Positions 42,455-51,349 of a DNA stretch of 64,000 nt are shown here, one piece after another. Source of the stretch: OCS155 cluster bacterium AG-422-J23 (lineage in GTDB: Bacteria > Actinomycetota > Acidimicrobiia > Actinomarinales > Actinomarinaceae); NCBI GenBank assembly GCA_003213625.1, contig QCMT01000002.1, positions 214,152 through 278,151 of the forward strand, in the 5' to 3' direction. Within the stretch, counting starts at the first letter, position 1. Every line of letters begins with the position of its first letter. The notes under the pieces were generated by a model, which was not told where the DNA came from, made no database searches, and saw only the letters and a program-made list of their open reading frames with translations. The position numbers and the translations under genes were made by a program.

Positions 42455-42994
42455 TTATTTTAACTTTTGAGCAATTCCAATTGCTAAACTTGCTTTAATT
42501 AAATCTCCAATAATAAATGGAAGAACTCCAATACCGATAGCTTCAACCATCGAAATGTTTAATGTAATCATCAAACCCAGAACTCCACATATATAAATTG
42601 CTAGAGTCCCAGTAGCTATACCCAATGTTGGTTTTTGTGACATATTTCCTATTATTTGTGCAGCAATAAAAAAACCAATTATATAACCAATTGTTGGACT
42701 TTTTAATATAGCTAAGCCAGCAACACTTCCTGAGAAAAAAGGAAAACCTGCTAGACCTGTAAATAAATATAAAATCATACTGAACGAACCAAACCTACTT
42801 CCAAGAAGTAAGCCTGATAAAATAACAACAAAAGTCTGCGCTGTTATAGGTACTGGAGTAAATGGAAGTTCAAATCTTATCTGTGCACTAAGTGCAGTTA
42901 AAATCGCAAAACCAAAAGATAAAAATAAATTTCTTATCAATGAGCCTTTTTCAACCCAAGTTATTGATATATTTTTAGAGGGGAATGTTTCCAT
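42455..42994 (-). CDS. bioY: Biotin transporter substrate-binding subunit
   Basis: 179 residues, about six spans. BioY features: RFELPFTPVPITAQTFVVILSGLLLG and FTGLAGFPFFSG. It imports biotin, either alone or with an ECF energising module. It sits between the two carboxylase subunit genes, overlapping accD by 20 bp, so biotin import is made together with the biotin-dependent carboxylase. No biotin-synthesis gene is in the window; biotin auxotrophy is inferred only. Confidence 0.93.
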   Translation of the reverse strand: METFPSKNISITWVEKGSLIRNLFLSFGFAILTALSAQIRFELPFTPVPITAQTFVVILSGLLLGSRFGSFSMILYLFTGLAGFPFFSGSVAGLAILKSPTIGYIIGFFIAAQIIGNMSQKPTLGIATGTLAIYICGVLGLMITLNISMVEAIGIGVLPFIIGDLIKASLAIGIAQKLK

Positions 42995-44462
42995 GTTTGT
43001 CTCCTACATTTGTTTTATTTATAAGTTCTTTAAATGCTTCAGTAACAACTTTTCTTGTTTCACTTGGTTTTATTATTTTATCTACTAATCCAAGTTTTGC
43101 CGCAATGTCGGGATTACTGAACTTTTCATTGTATTCATCTACAAATTTTTGTTTTAGTTCTTCAGGGTTATCACTATCTTTTAATTCTTTTCGATAAATT
43201 ACATCTACTGCACCCTCTGCACCCATTACTGCAATTTCTGCAGAAGGCCATGCAAAAAGTTTATCTGCTCCTAAACCCATAGAATCCATAACTATATAAG
43301 CCCCACCATATGCCTTGCGTATTACTACACAGACTCTTGGAACAGTAGCTTCTGAGTATGCATATAAAAGTTTTGCCCCACTCCTAATAATTCCTCCATG
43401 TTCTTGTTCTACACCTGGCAAAAATCCAGGCACATCAACTAGAGTCAGGAGAGGGATATTAAATGCATCACAAAATCTTACAAATCTTGATGCTTTAATT
43501 GAGGAATTTATATCTAAAACTCCGGCAAGTTCCATTGGTTGATTTGCAACTACTCCAATTGTATTTCCGTTTATTCTTACAAATGAAGTAATGATATTTA
43601 AAGCATAGTTTGCATGAATTGGATACTGCTCTCCATCATCGACAATGTTATTTATTACTTCATTCATATCATATGGTTGATTTCTATGTTCTGGAATTAA
43701 GGATTCCAAGGAATCTACATTTCTTGACGGATCATCTTCAGTGATAAAATTTGGAGGCTTCTGATCTGATGATTGAGGAAAAAAACTAAGAAGGTATCTT
43801 ACTTCTTCAAAAGCTTGTTCCTCAGTTTCACAAACTTGATGACTAACTCCTGATTGAGTTCCATGCGCCTCAACACCGCCTAGTTCTTCATAAGTAACTT
43901 CTTCACCGGTAACTGTTTTTACGACATTAGGGCCGGTCACATAAAGTTGTCCTATATCTTTTACTTGAAAAATAAAATCAGTTAATGCTGGACTATAAAC
44001 AGCCCCACCAGCTGATGGACCTACAATTACAGATATTTGTGGAATTTTTCCTGATGCTTCTACATTTTTTTTAAATATTTGTGCATATCCATATAAAGAA
44101 GAAATCCCTTCTTGAATTCTTGCCCCTCCTGAGTCTTTAATACCAACTACCGGAGCTTTTGCTTCCAATGCGAGATCCATTATTCGTAAAATTTTCTTTG
44201 CAACTATTTCTCCAAGACTCCCGCCCATGACGGAAAAATCTTCGGAGAAAACAAAAACAGGCCTTCCATGAATTGTGCCAGATCCTGTAACTACAGCTTC
44301 ACCTTCAGGATTTTCTTCTGAAACTACATTTTCATCTATTTCAGAAAATGAACCTTCGTCTAAAAGTAAATGAATCCTCTCATATGCGGTTAATTTTCCT
44401 TTTGGATGCTGAATTTTTTTTGCTTTTTCATTACGTACGTCAGCTAAATTTTCTTCCGACAT
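42975..44462 (-). CDS. accD: Acyl-CoA carboxylase carboxyltransferase subunit
   Basis: 495 residues from the ATG at 44462; the in-frame start 99 bases upstream would run across the divergent birA promoter and encodes an unlikely hydrophobic head. Crotonase-fold halves carry KDSGGARIQEGISSLYGYAQIF and DVPGFLPGVEQEHGGIIRSGAKLLYAYSEA-type motifs (AccD5/PccB family). It transfers CO2 from biotin to acetyl- or propionyl-CoA. First gene of the nine-gene lipid operon. Confidence 0.95.
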   Translation of the reverse strand: MSEENLADVRNEKAKKIQHPKGKLTAYERIHLLLDEGSFSEIDENVVSEENPEGEAVVTGSGTIHGRPVFVFSEDFSVMGGSLGEIVAKKILRIMDLALEAKAPVVGIKDSGGARIQEGISSLYGYAQIFKKNVEASGKIPQISVIVGPSAGGAVYSPALTDFIFQVKDIGQLYVTGPNVVKTVTGEEVTYEELGGVEAHGTQSGVSHQVCETEEQAFEEVRYLLSFFPQSSDQKPPNFITEDDPSRNVDSLESLIPEHRNQPYDMNEVINNIVDDGEQYPIHANYALNIITSFVRINGNTIGVVANQPMELAGVLDINSSIKASRFVRFCDAFNIPLLTLVDVPGFLPGVEQEHGGIIRSGAKLLYAYSEATVPRVCVVIRKAYGGAYIVMDSMGLGADKLFAWPSAEIAVMGAEGAVDVIYRKELKDSDNPEELKQKFVDEYNEKFSNPDIAAKLGLVDKIIKPSETRKVVTEAFKELINKTNVGDKHGNIPL

Positions 44463-44526
44463 GCCCAACTTTCTTATTATTATTAATCTATATATTTGAC
44501 CTATATATATGTAAAGAAGTAACACT
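44463..44526. promoter_or_regulatory. Divergent promoter region accD / birA
   Basis: 64 bp between divergent start codons, rich in TATATA. TTGACC with TATATATATG downstream is a possible -35/-10 pair for birA; TAATAATAAT lies ahead of accD. No biotin-operator palindrome is clear, and the BirA encoded here lacks a DNA-binding domain. Confidence 0.45.
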
Positions 44527-45183
44527 ATGAAATCTATTTTTTTTGATGAAGTTGATAACACTCAAGACTTTGCTATGAATGAATTTAAAGAAGAACCGCT
44601 CTTGATAGTGAGTAAAGCACAAACTTTTGGTCGTGGTACTAACCAAAATAAGTGGCAAAATGCTGATCAAAGTCTGGCTACTTCATTAGTGTTTAATAAA
44701 AAAATTGTTAATTTTACTAAAACACTTATTCCACTTTTGGCTGGATACTCGTATGTTTCTTTAATTAAAAATCAAAATCTCAAATTAAAATGGCCTAACG
44801 ACATAATTCTCAATGATGACAAAGTTGGTGGAGTCCTCGTAGAAGAAAGCAATGATCTTATTTGCATTGGTTTAGGGATAAATTATTTTTGGAAAAATCC
44901 AAATTTACCTGGAGCTGGGGCAATATATGAAGAAAAACAAGATGATCAAAAAATTTTTCAAGATGCTGAGGAATGGGGAAGAACAATTTTAAACTATATC
45001 AAAAATGAAGATTTCAGTCTGGAAAACTATACATCGAAACTCACTACCTTAGGTAAGCTCGTTGAATATCCTGAAGGGAGAGGGTGGGCTAAAGACATAA
45101 ATGATGATGGATCATTAATGATAGAAACACCATCAGGTGAACTATTAAATTTAACCTCCCCCTTAATAAGTGAAATAATATAG
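44527..45183 (+). CDS. birA: Biotin--protein ligase without DNA-binding domain
   Basis: 218 residues. It attaches biotin to the carrier domain of AccA3. Core motifs: FFDEVDNTQDFAMNEF, the biotin loop GRGTNQNKWQN (canonical GRGRxxRxW altered) and LKWPNDIILNDDKVGGVLVE. It starts directly with the catalytic domain, so it is a monofunctional enzyme rather than a BirA repressor. It diverges from the carboxylase operon. Confidence 0.93.
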   Translation: MKSIFFDEVDNTQDFAMNEFKEEPLLIVSKAQTFGRGTNQNKWQNADQSLATSLVFNKKIVNFTKTLIPLLAGYSYVSLIKNQNLKLKWPNDIILNDDKVGGVLVEESNDLICIGLGINYFWKNPNLPGAGAIYEEKQDDQKIFQDAEEWGRTILNYIKNEDFSLENYTSKLTTLGKLVEYPEGRGWAKDINDDGSLMIETPSGELLNLTSPLISEII

Positions 45184-45208
45184 TTATCATTAATTCTTGA
45201 GAGGTTAA

Positions 45209-47302
45209 ATGAAGCAATTAGTTGTTGAAAAAAATAATCCTGAACCAATCTTATGGGAGACCCCAATTCCAAAGCCAGGACCAGGAGAGATACTAATTAA
45301 AAATCATTATTCAGTTGTATCAACTGGAACTGAAACGGCAGCAATTGAATCTGCAAATAAGTCTGTAACTGATAAATTACAAAATTCATCAAACATTGAA
45401 AAGGGTCTTGAACTTCTTGAAAAAGAGGGAGTGAGGGCTGTTTGGAATGCTGTATTTCCAAAAAATATATTACCTATACAGCTTGGTTATAGCTCATGTG
45501 GAAAAGTTATCGAAATTGGTGAAAACGTAAAAAACTTTCATGTTGGTGACATGGTTGTCTCTAATGGTAATCACGCAGAATATGTTGTAGTAAATCATAA
45601 CTTATGTTCGAGAATCCCTGAAAACACAAATGAAAAAGAAGCAGCTTATACAGTCTTAGGAAGTATAGCTTTACATGGTCTACGTTTATCAGAAACTTCA
45701 CTGGGCTCAAGAATTGTAGTTGTAGGTTTGGGCATAGTCGGTCAACTAGTATGTAGGTTAGGAGAGGCACAAGGCTCAGAAGTTTTTGGTATTGATCCTG
45801 ATGAGACAAGAAGGGGAGATAGTAAAAACTTTTTTTCCTCAATTGATGATTTACCTCTAGACGAAGTAGATTCGATAATTATCACAGCTGCTTCTGATAG
45901 CAATGAACCAATTGAAGCCGCAACAAAAATTGCAAGGAATAAAGCAAAAATTGTTGTTGTTGGAGATATTCCTTTGAACATTTCAAGAAATGAGTTTTAC
46001 TATAAGGAACTTGAGTTAGTTGTCTCAAAATCTTATGGACCTGGAAGATATGATAAGCAATATGAAGTACTAGGGAATGATTATCCAATTGAGTATGTCA
46101 GATGGACCGAAAATAGAAATTTTGAAGCTTTTTTAAAACTTTTATCTCAGGGCCAGATCACCATTCAAGATTTAATTACTGAAGAAATTGATTTTGCTGA
46201 ATCTTCTGAAATATATAATTCCTTTAATTCCGATAAAAAACCTCTTTCAGTCTTGCTTAGATATGATTTAAAAAACGAGCCTAAAATTCAATTTGAAAAA
46301 AACGATATTACTCCTGAAAAAAATCAAAAAATTAAAATTGGAGTAATTGGGGCAGGAAATTTTGCTTCAACAACAATTATTCCTGTATTAAAGGAACTTA
46401 GAAGATCTTGCCAGGTATTAGGAGTTTCGTCATCAGGAGGATTAAGTTCCGAGGCTCTTGCTAAAAATTTTAAAATTAAGAATAAATACTCAACAGAAGA
46501 CGAAATATTTGAATCAGATGAAATAGATGCTGTATTTATCCTTACTCAACATTTCAATCACGCTGATTTAGTAATTAAAGGAATTAACTCTGGTAAGGCT
46601 GTTTATGTAGAGAAACCATTGGCAATTGAAGTAGATTCAATAACAAAAATTGAAGAGGCTATGTACAACGCTGAAGATCCAAAAATTTTTCTTGGTTTTA
46701 ATAGAAGATTTAGTGAAGCATCTAAGTTTATAAAGGAAAAATTAAACACTTCACCAGCCAATGCTTTAAATTTTAGGTTTAGTGTTCCAAAATTAGAAAA
46801 AGATCACTGGACCAATATTAAGGAAATAGGTGGAGGAAGGATAGTAGGTGAAGCTATCCATGCAATAGACTTAGGTACTTATTTCTTTGATTCACTACCA
46901 CAAAGCATATCTTCACATAGTCCAATAAATAAAGAATCTGATGAAGTTTATGACAATCAAGTCTTTATAAATATAAATTATGCAAACGGTGCGCATGCTG
47001 CAATTCAATATTTTTCAGATACAAATAACAAATTATCTAAAGAAAGACTAGAGATTCATGGGAGTGAAAACTCATTTATTGTTGAAGATTTCCAGCTAAT
47101 GAGATATTTAATCGGATCAGATGATAAGAGCAAGGTGTTTTCCGACGGTAAAGGTCACAAACAGGCTATCGAAACTTTTTTGAGTTATGTTAAAAATGAA
47201 ATACCAAATCCATTTACATGGTTAGAAATTAAATCTGTGTCACTAGCTGGTATATATGCTCAAAATTACTTAAATTCTGGATCCCAGAAAAGTATTTTCT
47301 AA
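45209..47302 (+). CDS. Fused zinc-alcohol-dehydrogenase-like and Gfo/Idh/MocA-like oxidoreductase
   Basis: 697 residues. Residues 1-~350 are a medium-chain dehydrogenase (SVVSTGTETAAIES, LGYSSCGKVIEIGENV, VVVGLGIVGQLVCRLGEAQG); a second nucleotide-binding domain begins at about 373 with IKIGVIGAGNFASTTIIPVL and continues with VEKPLAIEVDSI (about 470), a Gfo/Idh/MocA fold. This two-domain enzyme is known from surface-polysaccharide clusters, where it probably acts on a sugar nucleotide or inositol. The substrate is unknown. GAGAGG precedes the ATG. Confidence 0.87.
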   Translation: MKQLVVEKNNPEPILWETPIPKPGPGEILIKNHYSVVSTGTETAAIESANKSVTDKLQNSSNIEKGLELLEKEGVRAVWNAVFPKNILPIQLGYSSCGKVIEIGENVKNFHVGDMVVSNGNHAEYVVVNHNLCSRIPENTNEKEAAYTVLGSIALHGLRLSETSLGSRIVVVGLGIVGQLVCRLGEAQGSEVFGIDPDETRRGDSKNFFSSIDDLPLDEVDSIIITAASDSNEPIEAATKIARNKAKIVVVGDIPLNISRNEFYYKELELVVSKSYGPGRYDKQYEVLGNDYPIEYVRWTENRNFEAFLKLLSQGQITIQDLITEEIDFAESSEIYNSFNSDKKPLSVLLRYDLKNEPKIQFEKNDITPEKNQKIKIGVIGAGNFASTTIIPVLKELRRSCQVLGVSSSGGLSSEALAKNFKIKNKYSTEDEIFESDEIDAVFILTQHFNHADLVIKGINSGKAVYVEKPLAIEVDSITKIEEAMYNAEDPKIFLGFNRRFSEASKFIKEKLNTSPANALNFRFSVPKLEKDHWTNIKEIGGGRIVGEAIHAIDLGTYFFDSLPQSISSHSPINKESDEVYDNQVFININYANGAHAAIQYFSDTNNKLSKERLEIHGSENSFIVEDFQLMRYLIGSDDKSKVFSDGKGHKQAIETFLSYVKNEIPNPFTWLEIKSVSLAGIYAQNYLNSGSQKSIF

Positions 47303-47370
47303 AATTAGCAAACTAAAAAATTAATCACATTACTGTTACTTTGTCGTAAAGATATTACAAAAGGAAATAC

Positions 47371-47568
47371 ATGCCAAAAGGTAAAGTTAAATGGTTCAAC
47401 AAAACTAAAGGTTATGGTTTTATTGAGCCTGAAGAAGGCGATAAAGACGTCTTTGTTCATATTTCTGCGGTTAAAAATTCTGGGATGGAAGATCTTGATG
47501 AAGGTCAAGAGCTTGAATTTGAAATTGTAGAAAATAACGGTAAAACTTCAGCAGAAAATTTAAAGTAG
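47371..47568 (+). CDS. cspA: Cold-shock protein
   Basis: 65 residues, a single cold-shock domain: [30 protein letters not shown] holds the RNP1 (KGYGFI) and RNP2 (VFVHI) motifs. Binds single-stranded RNA/DNA. AAAGGAAA precedes the ATG. Monocistronic, just ahead of tRNA-Arg on the other strand. Confidence 0.96.
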   Translation: MPKGKVKWFNKTKGYGFIEPEEGDKDVFVHISAVKNSGMEDLDEGQELEFEIVENNGKTSAENLK

Positions 47569-47576
47569 CATTCTAG

Positions 47577-47649
47577 CGGCCACGGCAGGATTCGAACCTG
47601 CGACACCAGGTTTAGGAAACCTGTGCTCTATCCCCTGAGCTACGCGGCC
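47577..47649 (-). tRNA. tRNA-Arg (CCT)
   Basis: 73 nt on the minus strand. Acceptor GGCCGCG pairs with CGTGGCC; D-arm GCTC..GAGC; anticodon stem CAGGT/ACCTG with loop TTCCTAA (anticodon CCT, reading AGG); T-arm GCAGG-TTCGAAT-CCTGC. Discriminator G. The CCA end is not encoded. Confidence 0.95.
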
Positions 47650-47701
47650 ATAAAAAATAGATTAAACTATTATTTCATAAATACTTTTCTATGAAAGGAT
47701 A

Positions 47702-48664
47702 ATGTTGCTAGCTGTTGAAGCAAAAAATTTAAAAAAAACTTTCAAAACAAAACAGGGGAATGTTGAAGCTGTTCGAGATGTTAGTTTCAAAGTTAATAAA
47801 GGTGAGATATTCGGAATATTAGGTCCGAATGGTGCCGGCAAAAGTACCACAATTTTAATGCTTACCACTTTGCTGAGAATTACTTCAGGTACTGCAAAAA
47901 TAAATGACTTAGATGTCGTAAAAAATGACTCAGAGGTTAGAAACAAAATTGGAATTGCCTTACAAGACACAGGTATTGATAATCTCTTAACAGCAAGGGA
48001 ACTTTTTTATACAACCGCCAGGCTTTGGGGACTTTCAAAATCTAAATCTAAAGATAGAACCAAAGAAATGCTTAATTTAGTTGGCCTGACTGAGGCCGCA
48101 GACAGGAGAGTTAAAACATATTCAGGTGGTATGAAAAGAAGATTAGATTTAGGCCTAAGTCTTGTTCATAAACCGGAAGTTTTATTTCTTGATGAACCAA
48201 CTACTGGACTAGATCCTGGATCAAGACGTGTTTTATGGGATGAAATAAAAAAACTCAGGGATGAAGGCGTAACAATTATATTAACTACACAGTATCTGGA
48301 AGAAGCTGACGAATTAGCAAATAGAATATCAATAATTGACGAGGGACTAGTTGTTGCTGAGGGCACTCCCGATGAATTAAAATCATCAATCGGTGGAGAT
48401 GTAATAACATTAACTTTTAGATCAGATGATGATGCAATTAAAGCTCAAACAATTATTGAAAATTCTGATATTGAAGATAAACAAATTAGAGTAACTGTAG
48501 AAAATGGCGCTGAAAAAATTCCAAATTTACTTAATCTACTTGTTTCAAAAGATATAAATGTACAGTCGGTTTCAGCAAATAAACCATCTCTAGATGATGT
48601 ATTTTTAAAAGTTACAGGTTACAGATTAGAAGGTGAAAAAACTTTGATAGAAGAAAGTAAATAA
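47702..48664 (+). CDS. ABC exporter ATPase (DrrA-like)
   Basis: 320 residues. Walker A is GPNGAGKST, signature TYSGGMKRRLDLGLSLV and Walker B VLFLDEPTTGLDPGSRR, with a C-terminal extension typical of the daunorubicin/multidrug DrrA and lipid exporter group. With the permease encoded two bases later it forms a two-gene export system. The substrate is unknown. Confidence 0.92.
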   Translation: MLLAVEAKNLKKTFKTKQGNVEAVRDVSFKVNKGEIFGILGPNGAGKSTTILMLTTLLRITSGTAKINDLDVVKNDSEVRNKIGIALQDTGIDNLLTARELFYTTARLWGLSKSKSKDRTKEMLNLVGLTEAADRRVKTYSGGMKRRLDLGLSLVHKPEVLFLDEPTTGLDPGSRRVLWDEIKKLRDEGVTIILTTQYLEEADELANRISIIDEGLVVAEGTPDELKSSIGGDVITLTFRSDDDAIKAQTIIENSDIEDKQIRVTVENGAEKIPNLLNLLVSKDINVQSVSANKPSLDDVFLKVTGYRLEGEKTLIEESK

Positions 48665-48665
48665 T

Positions 48666-49466
48666 ATGAACTATTCAAAATCTTCTTTTTTCACACAACT
48701 TGGAATTTTAACTAAACGACTTTTATTGAGACTAGCTAGAAGACCACTTGCGGAACTTCCAAATATATTTATTTCTGCATTTTTTTTACTAGTTTACGAC
48801 GGAGCATTGGGCGGTGTGTTTGGAGGTAATGCTGCGGGGACACCATTTGATTTCGCCAATGGAAACTTCCTAAATTTTATACTTCCAGTTTCTATTGTCT
48901 CTGCTTCTGTAAGCGGTGGCGCCTCAGGGATTTATCTAGTTGAAGATATAGAATCCGGAGTATTTAAAAGATATCAAGGAATGCCAATTTCAAAATGGGC
49001 AATTATTCTTGCTCCAATTGTTGTTGGTGCTGTAAGAGTATTACTTCAAGCAACCTTAATCATGACCTTGGGAAGTATTATTGGTGCTGATCCTGCAACT
49101 GGATTCCTCGGATATTTTGCAGTCTTAGGAATGGCATTTTTCTGGGGAATGGGATTCGCTGGCTATTCTGTAGCAGCAGGTGTAAGATCAGGTTCTTCTC
49201 AAGGTGCACAAGCAGCTACATTTTTATTTTTTCCTGCATTATTTTTAGCACCTACTTTTACTCCAAGATATGCCTTAAAGGGATGGTTAGAAACTGCGGC
49301 AGCATTTAATCCAACAACTTATGTATTGGAGGGGATGAGAGCGATAATGATTGAGGGCTGGGTTTCAGACTTAATATTAAAAGGATTTTTAGTTGCAGGT
49401 GGGTTCGCATTTATTACGCTAAGTTTTGCTGTAATTTCAGCTAAAACAGCCACAGAAAAATCGTAA
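48666..49466 (+). CDS. ABC-2 type exporter permease (DrrB-like)
   Basis: 266 residues with six spans; ABC-2 motif EDIESGVFKRYQGMPISKWAI (about 96-116) is the coupling-helix region. Begins directly after the ATPase stop. Likely exports a drug, lipid or glycolipid; not resolvable from sequence. Confidence 0.9.
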   Translation: MNYSKSSFFTQLGILTKRLLLRLARRPLAELPNIFISAFFLLVYDGALGGVFGGNAAGTPFDFANGNFLNFILPVSIVSASVSGGASGIYLVEDIESGVFKRYQGMPISKWAIILAPIVVGAVRVLLQATLIMTLGSIIGADPATGFLGYFAVLGMAFFWGMGFAGYSVAAGVRSGSSQGAQAATFLFFPALFLAPTFTPRYALKGWLETAAAFNPTTYVLEGMRAIMIEGWVSDLILKGFLVAGGFAFITLSFAVISAKTATEKS

Positions 49467-49522
49467 TTTAAGTTTTAATTACAAGATAAAATTAATTAAT
49501 CTATATAATTCTTAAGGAAATT

Positions 49523-50215
49523 ATGGAAGTTACATTAGAAGCAACTAGTAGAGAAAAAACAGGTTCATCAGAATCCAGAAGAGTTCGTTCATCAGGATTG
49601 ATACCTGCTGTTATGTATGGACTAGGTGCAGAACCTCAGTCTTTATTGATTAATGCTAGAGAGTTTAATACTGCCTTAAAAACTGAAGCGGGATCAAACG
49701 TAATTTTAAATGTAAATATTGGTAAGGATAATGTACCTGCACTTGCTAGAGAAATTCAAAGACATGCTTATAAAGATGAAATTGTTCATGTTGATTTAAT
49801 TAGAATTGACCTTTCACAGACTGTTGAAGCAGATGTTCAAGTTAATTTAATGGGTACACCACTTGGAGTAAAAGAAGAAGGAGGTGTTGTTCAAACAGTC
49901 AATAACACCATATCTATTTCAGCCCTTCCAACAAATATTCCGTCATCAATTGATGTTGACATATCTGAATTAAATGTTGGAGATAATGTTACTGTTGCAG
50001 ATATTGATTTACCTGAGGGAGTTACACTCGCATCAGAAGATGATGAATCTATTCTTGTGACAATTACAATCCCAAGAGCTGCAGTAGAAGAAGAAGAAGT
50101 CTCCGACGAAGAACTCGAAGGTGAAGAGGGTGATGAAGAGGCTGGTGAAGGAGAAGAAGATTCTGGAGAGGGTGCTTCTGAGGAACCTGAGGCAGCAGAG
50201 GAAAGTGGAGAATAA
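49523..50215 (+). CDS. rplY: 50S ribosomal protein L25 (TL5/CTC form)
   Basis: 230 residues: an L25 domain (about 1-90, starting EVTLEATSREKTGSSESRRVRSSG), the C-terminal TL5 domain (about 95-185) and a ~45-residue highly acidic tail of Glu, Asp and Gly (EEEVSDEELEGEEGDEE...). Binds 5S rRNA. AAGGA in a very short leader: TATAAT lies only 13 nt before the ATG. Overlaps pth by 11 bases. Confidence 0.94.
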   Translation: MEVTLEATSREKTGSSESRRVRSSGLIPAVMYGLGAEPQSLLINAREFNTALKTEAGSNVILNVNIGKDNVPALAREIQRHAYKDEIVHVDLIRIDLSQTVEADVQVNLMGTPLGVKEEGGVVQTVNNTISISALPTNIPSSIDVDISELNVGDNVTVADIDLPEGVTLASEDDESILVTITIPRAAVEEEEVSDEELEGEEGDEEAGEGEEDSGEGASEEPEAAEESGE

Positions 50216-50801
50216 ATCTAAAATTATTTTAGTTGGTCTTTGGAATCCACAGCTAAAATACATTAATACTCGTCACAATATTGGTGCTGACATTTTGTTT
50301 TCCTATTGTCAGAAAAATAATCAAAATTTAACTTTGGATGATTCTGGAAAATACCAATCATGCAAATTTGACCTTGATGGAAAGCAAATAATGGTTGTTA
50401 TTCCTATGACATCAATGAATAATTCTGGACAGGGAGTAAAAACATTTTTATTAGAAAATGAATTAAAAGATTATGCACTCTTTGTTGTACACGACGATAT
50501 TGACCTTGGATTTGGTAGATTTAGAATCAAGAAAAGTAGTTCAGATGGTGGGCACAATGGAATCAAATCTATGGATTTAGCTATTGGTAACAACGATTAC
50601 TGGAGATTTAAAGTTGGTGTTGGAAGGCCACCCTCAACAAAGGATCCTGCAGAATACGTACTCTCAAAATTTAATAGTGATGAGACCGAGGAAGTCGAGT
50701 TTATAATTGAAGATAGTATGGAAATCATTGATTTATTTCTAAAAGATGTTGAATCAGCAATAAAAACGGCCTCGGAGAGAAGAATAATTGATGTGGTCTA
50801 A
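50205..50801 (+). CDS. pth: Peptidyl-tRNA hydrolase
   Basis: 198 residues from a GTG at 50205 inside the end of rplY; a longer frame from 50121 would add an Arg/Lys-rich head not found in the family. Catalytic-region motifs: VGLWNPQLKYINTRHNIG (His about 22; the usual GN.G. is relaxed), VIPMTSMNNSGQG, VVHDDIDLGFGRFRIK and GGHNGIKS. rplY-pth is a conserved actinobacterial pair. Confidence 0.93.
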   Translation: MENKSKIILVGLWNPQLKYINTRHNIGADILFSYCQKNNQNLTLDDSGKYQSCKFDLDGKQIMVVIPMTSMNNSGQGVKTFLLENELKDYALFVVHDDIDLGFGRFRIKKSSSDGGHNGIKSMDLAIGNNDYWRFKVGVGRPPSTKDPAEYVLSKFNSDETEEVEFIIEDSMEIIDLFLKDVESAIKTASERRIIDVV

Positions 50802-51349
50802 TGAAAAATAAATTACCCGACTTACTCGCATGGTTTAGACTCCTATCTTCTCCTGTTTTATTATTCCTGATTCTACAAGATGGTTCAGAGCAAGGCTTAA
50901 TGTTATTCCCAGCAATTCTTGCATTTATTGCTGCATGGACCGATTACTTTGATGGGTTTTTGGCTAGAAAATGGGACATCAGTACAAAGCTTGGAGCATT
51001 TCTAGATACTATTGCAGACAAAATTTTTATTACATTTATTTTTGTTGGATTTTCAATGATAGGAAGAGTCAGTATTTGGATCACAGCTCTTTTGATAACG
51101 CGAGAATTTATGATCATGGGACTCAGAGGACTTGCAGGCAATGAAGGAAAGATTATCCCTCCAAGTAAAACCGGTAAATTAAAAGCGAGCTTACAATTTT
51201 GGGCAATAGGATTTGTTATGATTGACCTTCCAATAGAGATAATTAATGTCAATTTAGATACAGTCGTTGTTTTCTTAGCTTTAATATTTTCCTATATTTC
51301 TGGATACCAATATGTTGTATCCTATTTTCAATCAAAGAATGAAATATAA
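50801..51349 (+). CDS. pgsA: CDP-diacylglycerol--glycerol-3-phosphate 3-phosphatidyltransferase
   Basis: 182 residues, about five spans. The CDP-alcohol phosphotransferase signature runs DYFDGFLARKWDISTKLGAF (about 48-67) followed by LDTIADK. Makes phosphatidylglycerol phosphate. Starts on the last base of the pth stop. Confidence 0.93.
   Translation: MKNKLPDLLAWFRLLSSPVLLFLILQDGSEQGLMLFPAILAFIAAWTDYFDGFLARKWDISTKLGAFLDTIADKIFITFIFVGFSMIGRVSIWITALLITREFMIMGLRGLAGNEGKIIPPSKTGKLKASLQFWAIGFVMIDLPIEIINVNLDTVVVFLALIFSYISGYQYVVSYFQSKNEI

Noticed and set aside
44463-44561. N-terminal extension of accD
   Set aside because: Hydrophobic head not found in carboxyltransferases and it would cover the divergent birA promoter.
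44527-45183. BirA as repressor of the carboxylase operon
   Set aside because: The protein begins with the catalytic domain and has no helix-turn-helix; no operator palindrome seen between birA and accD.
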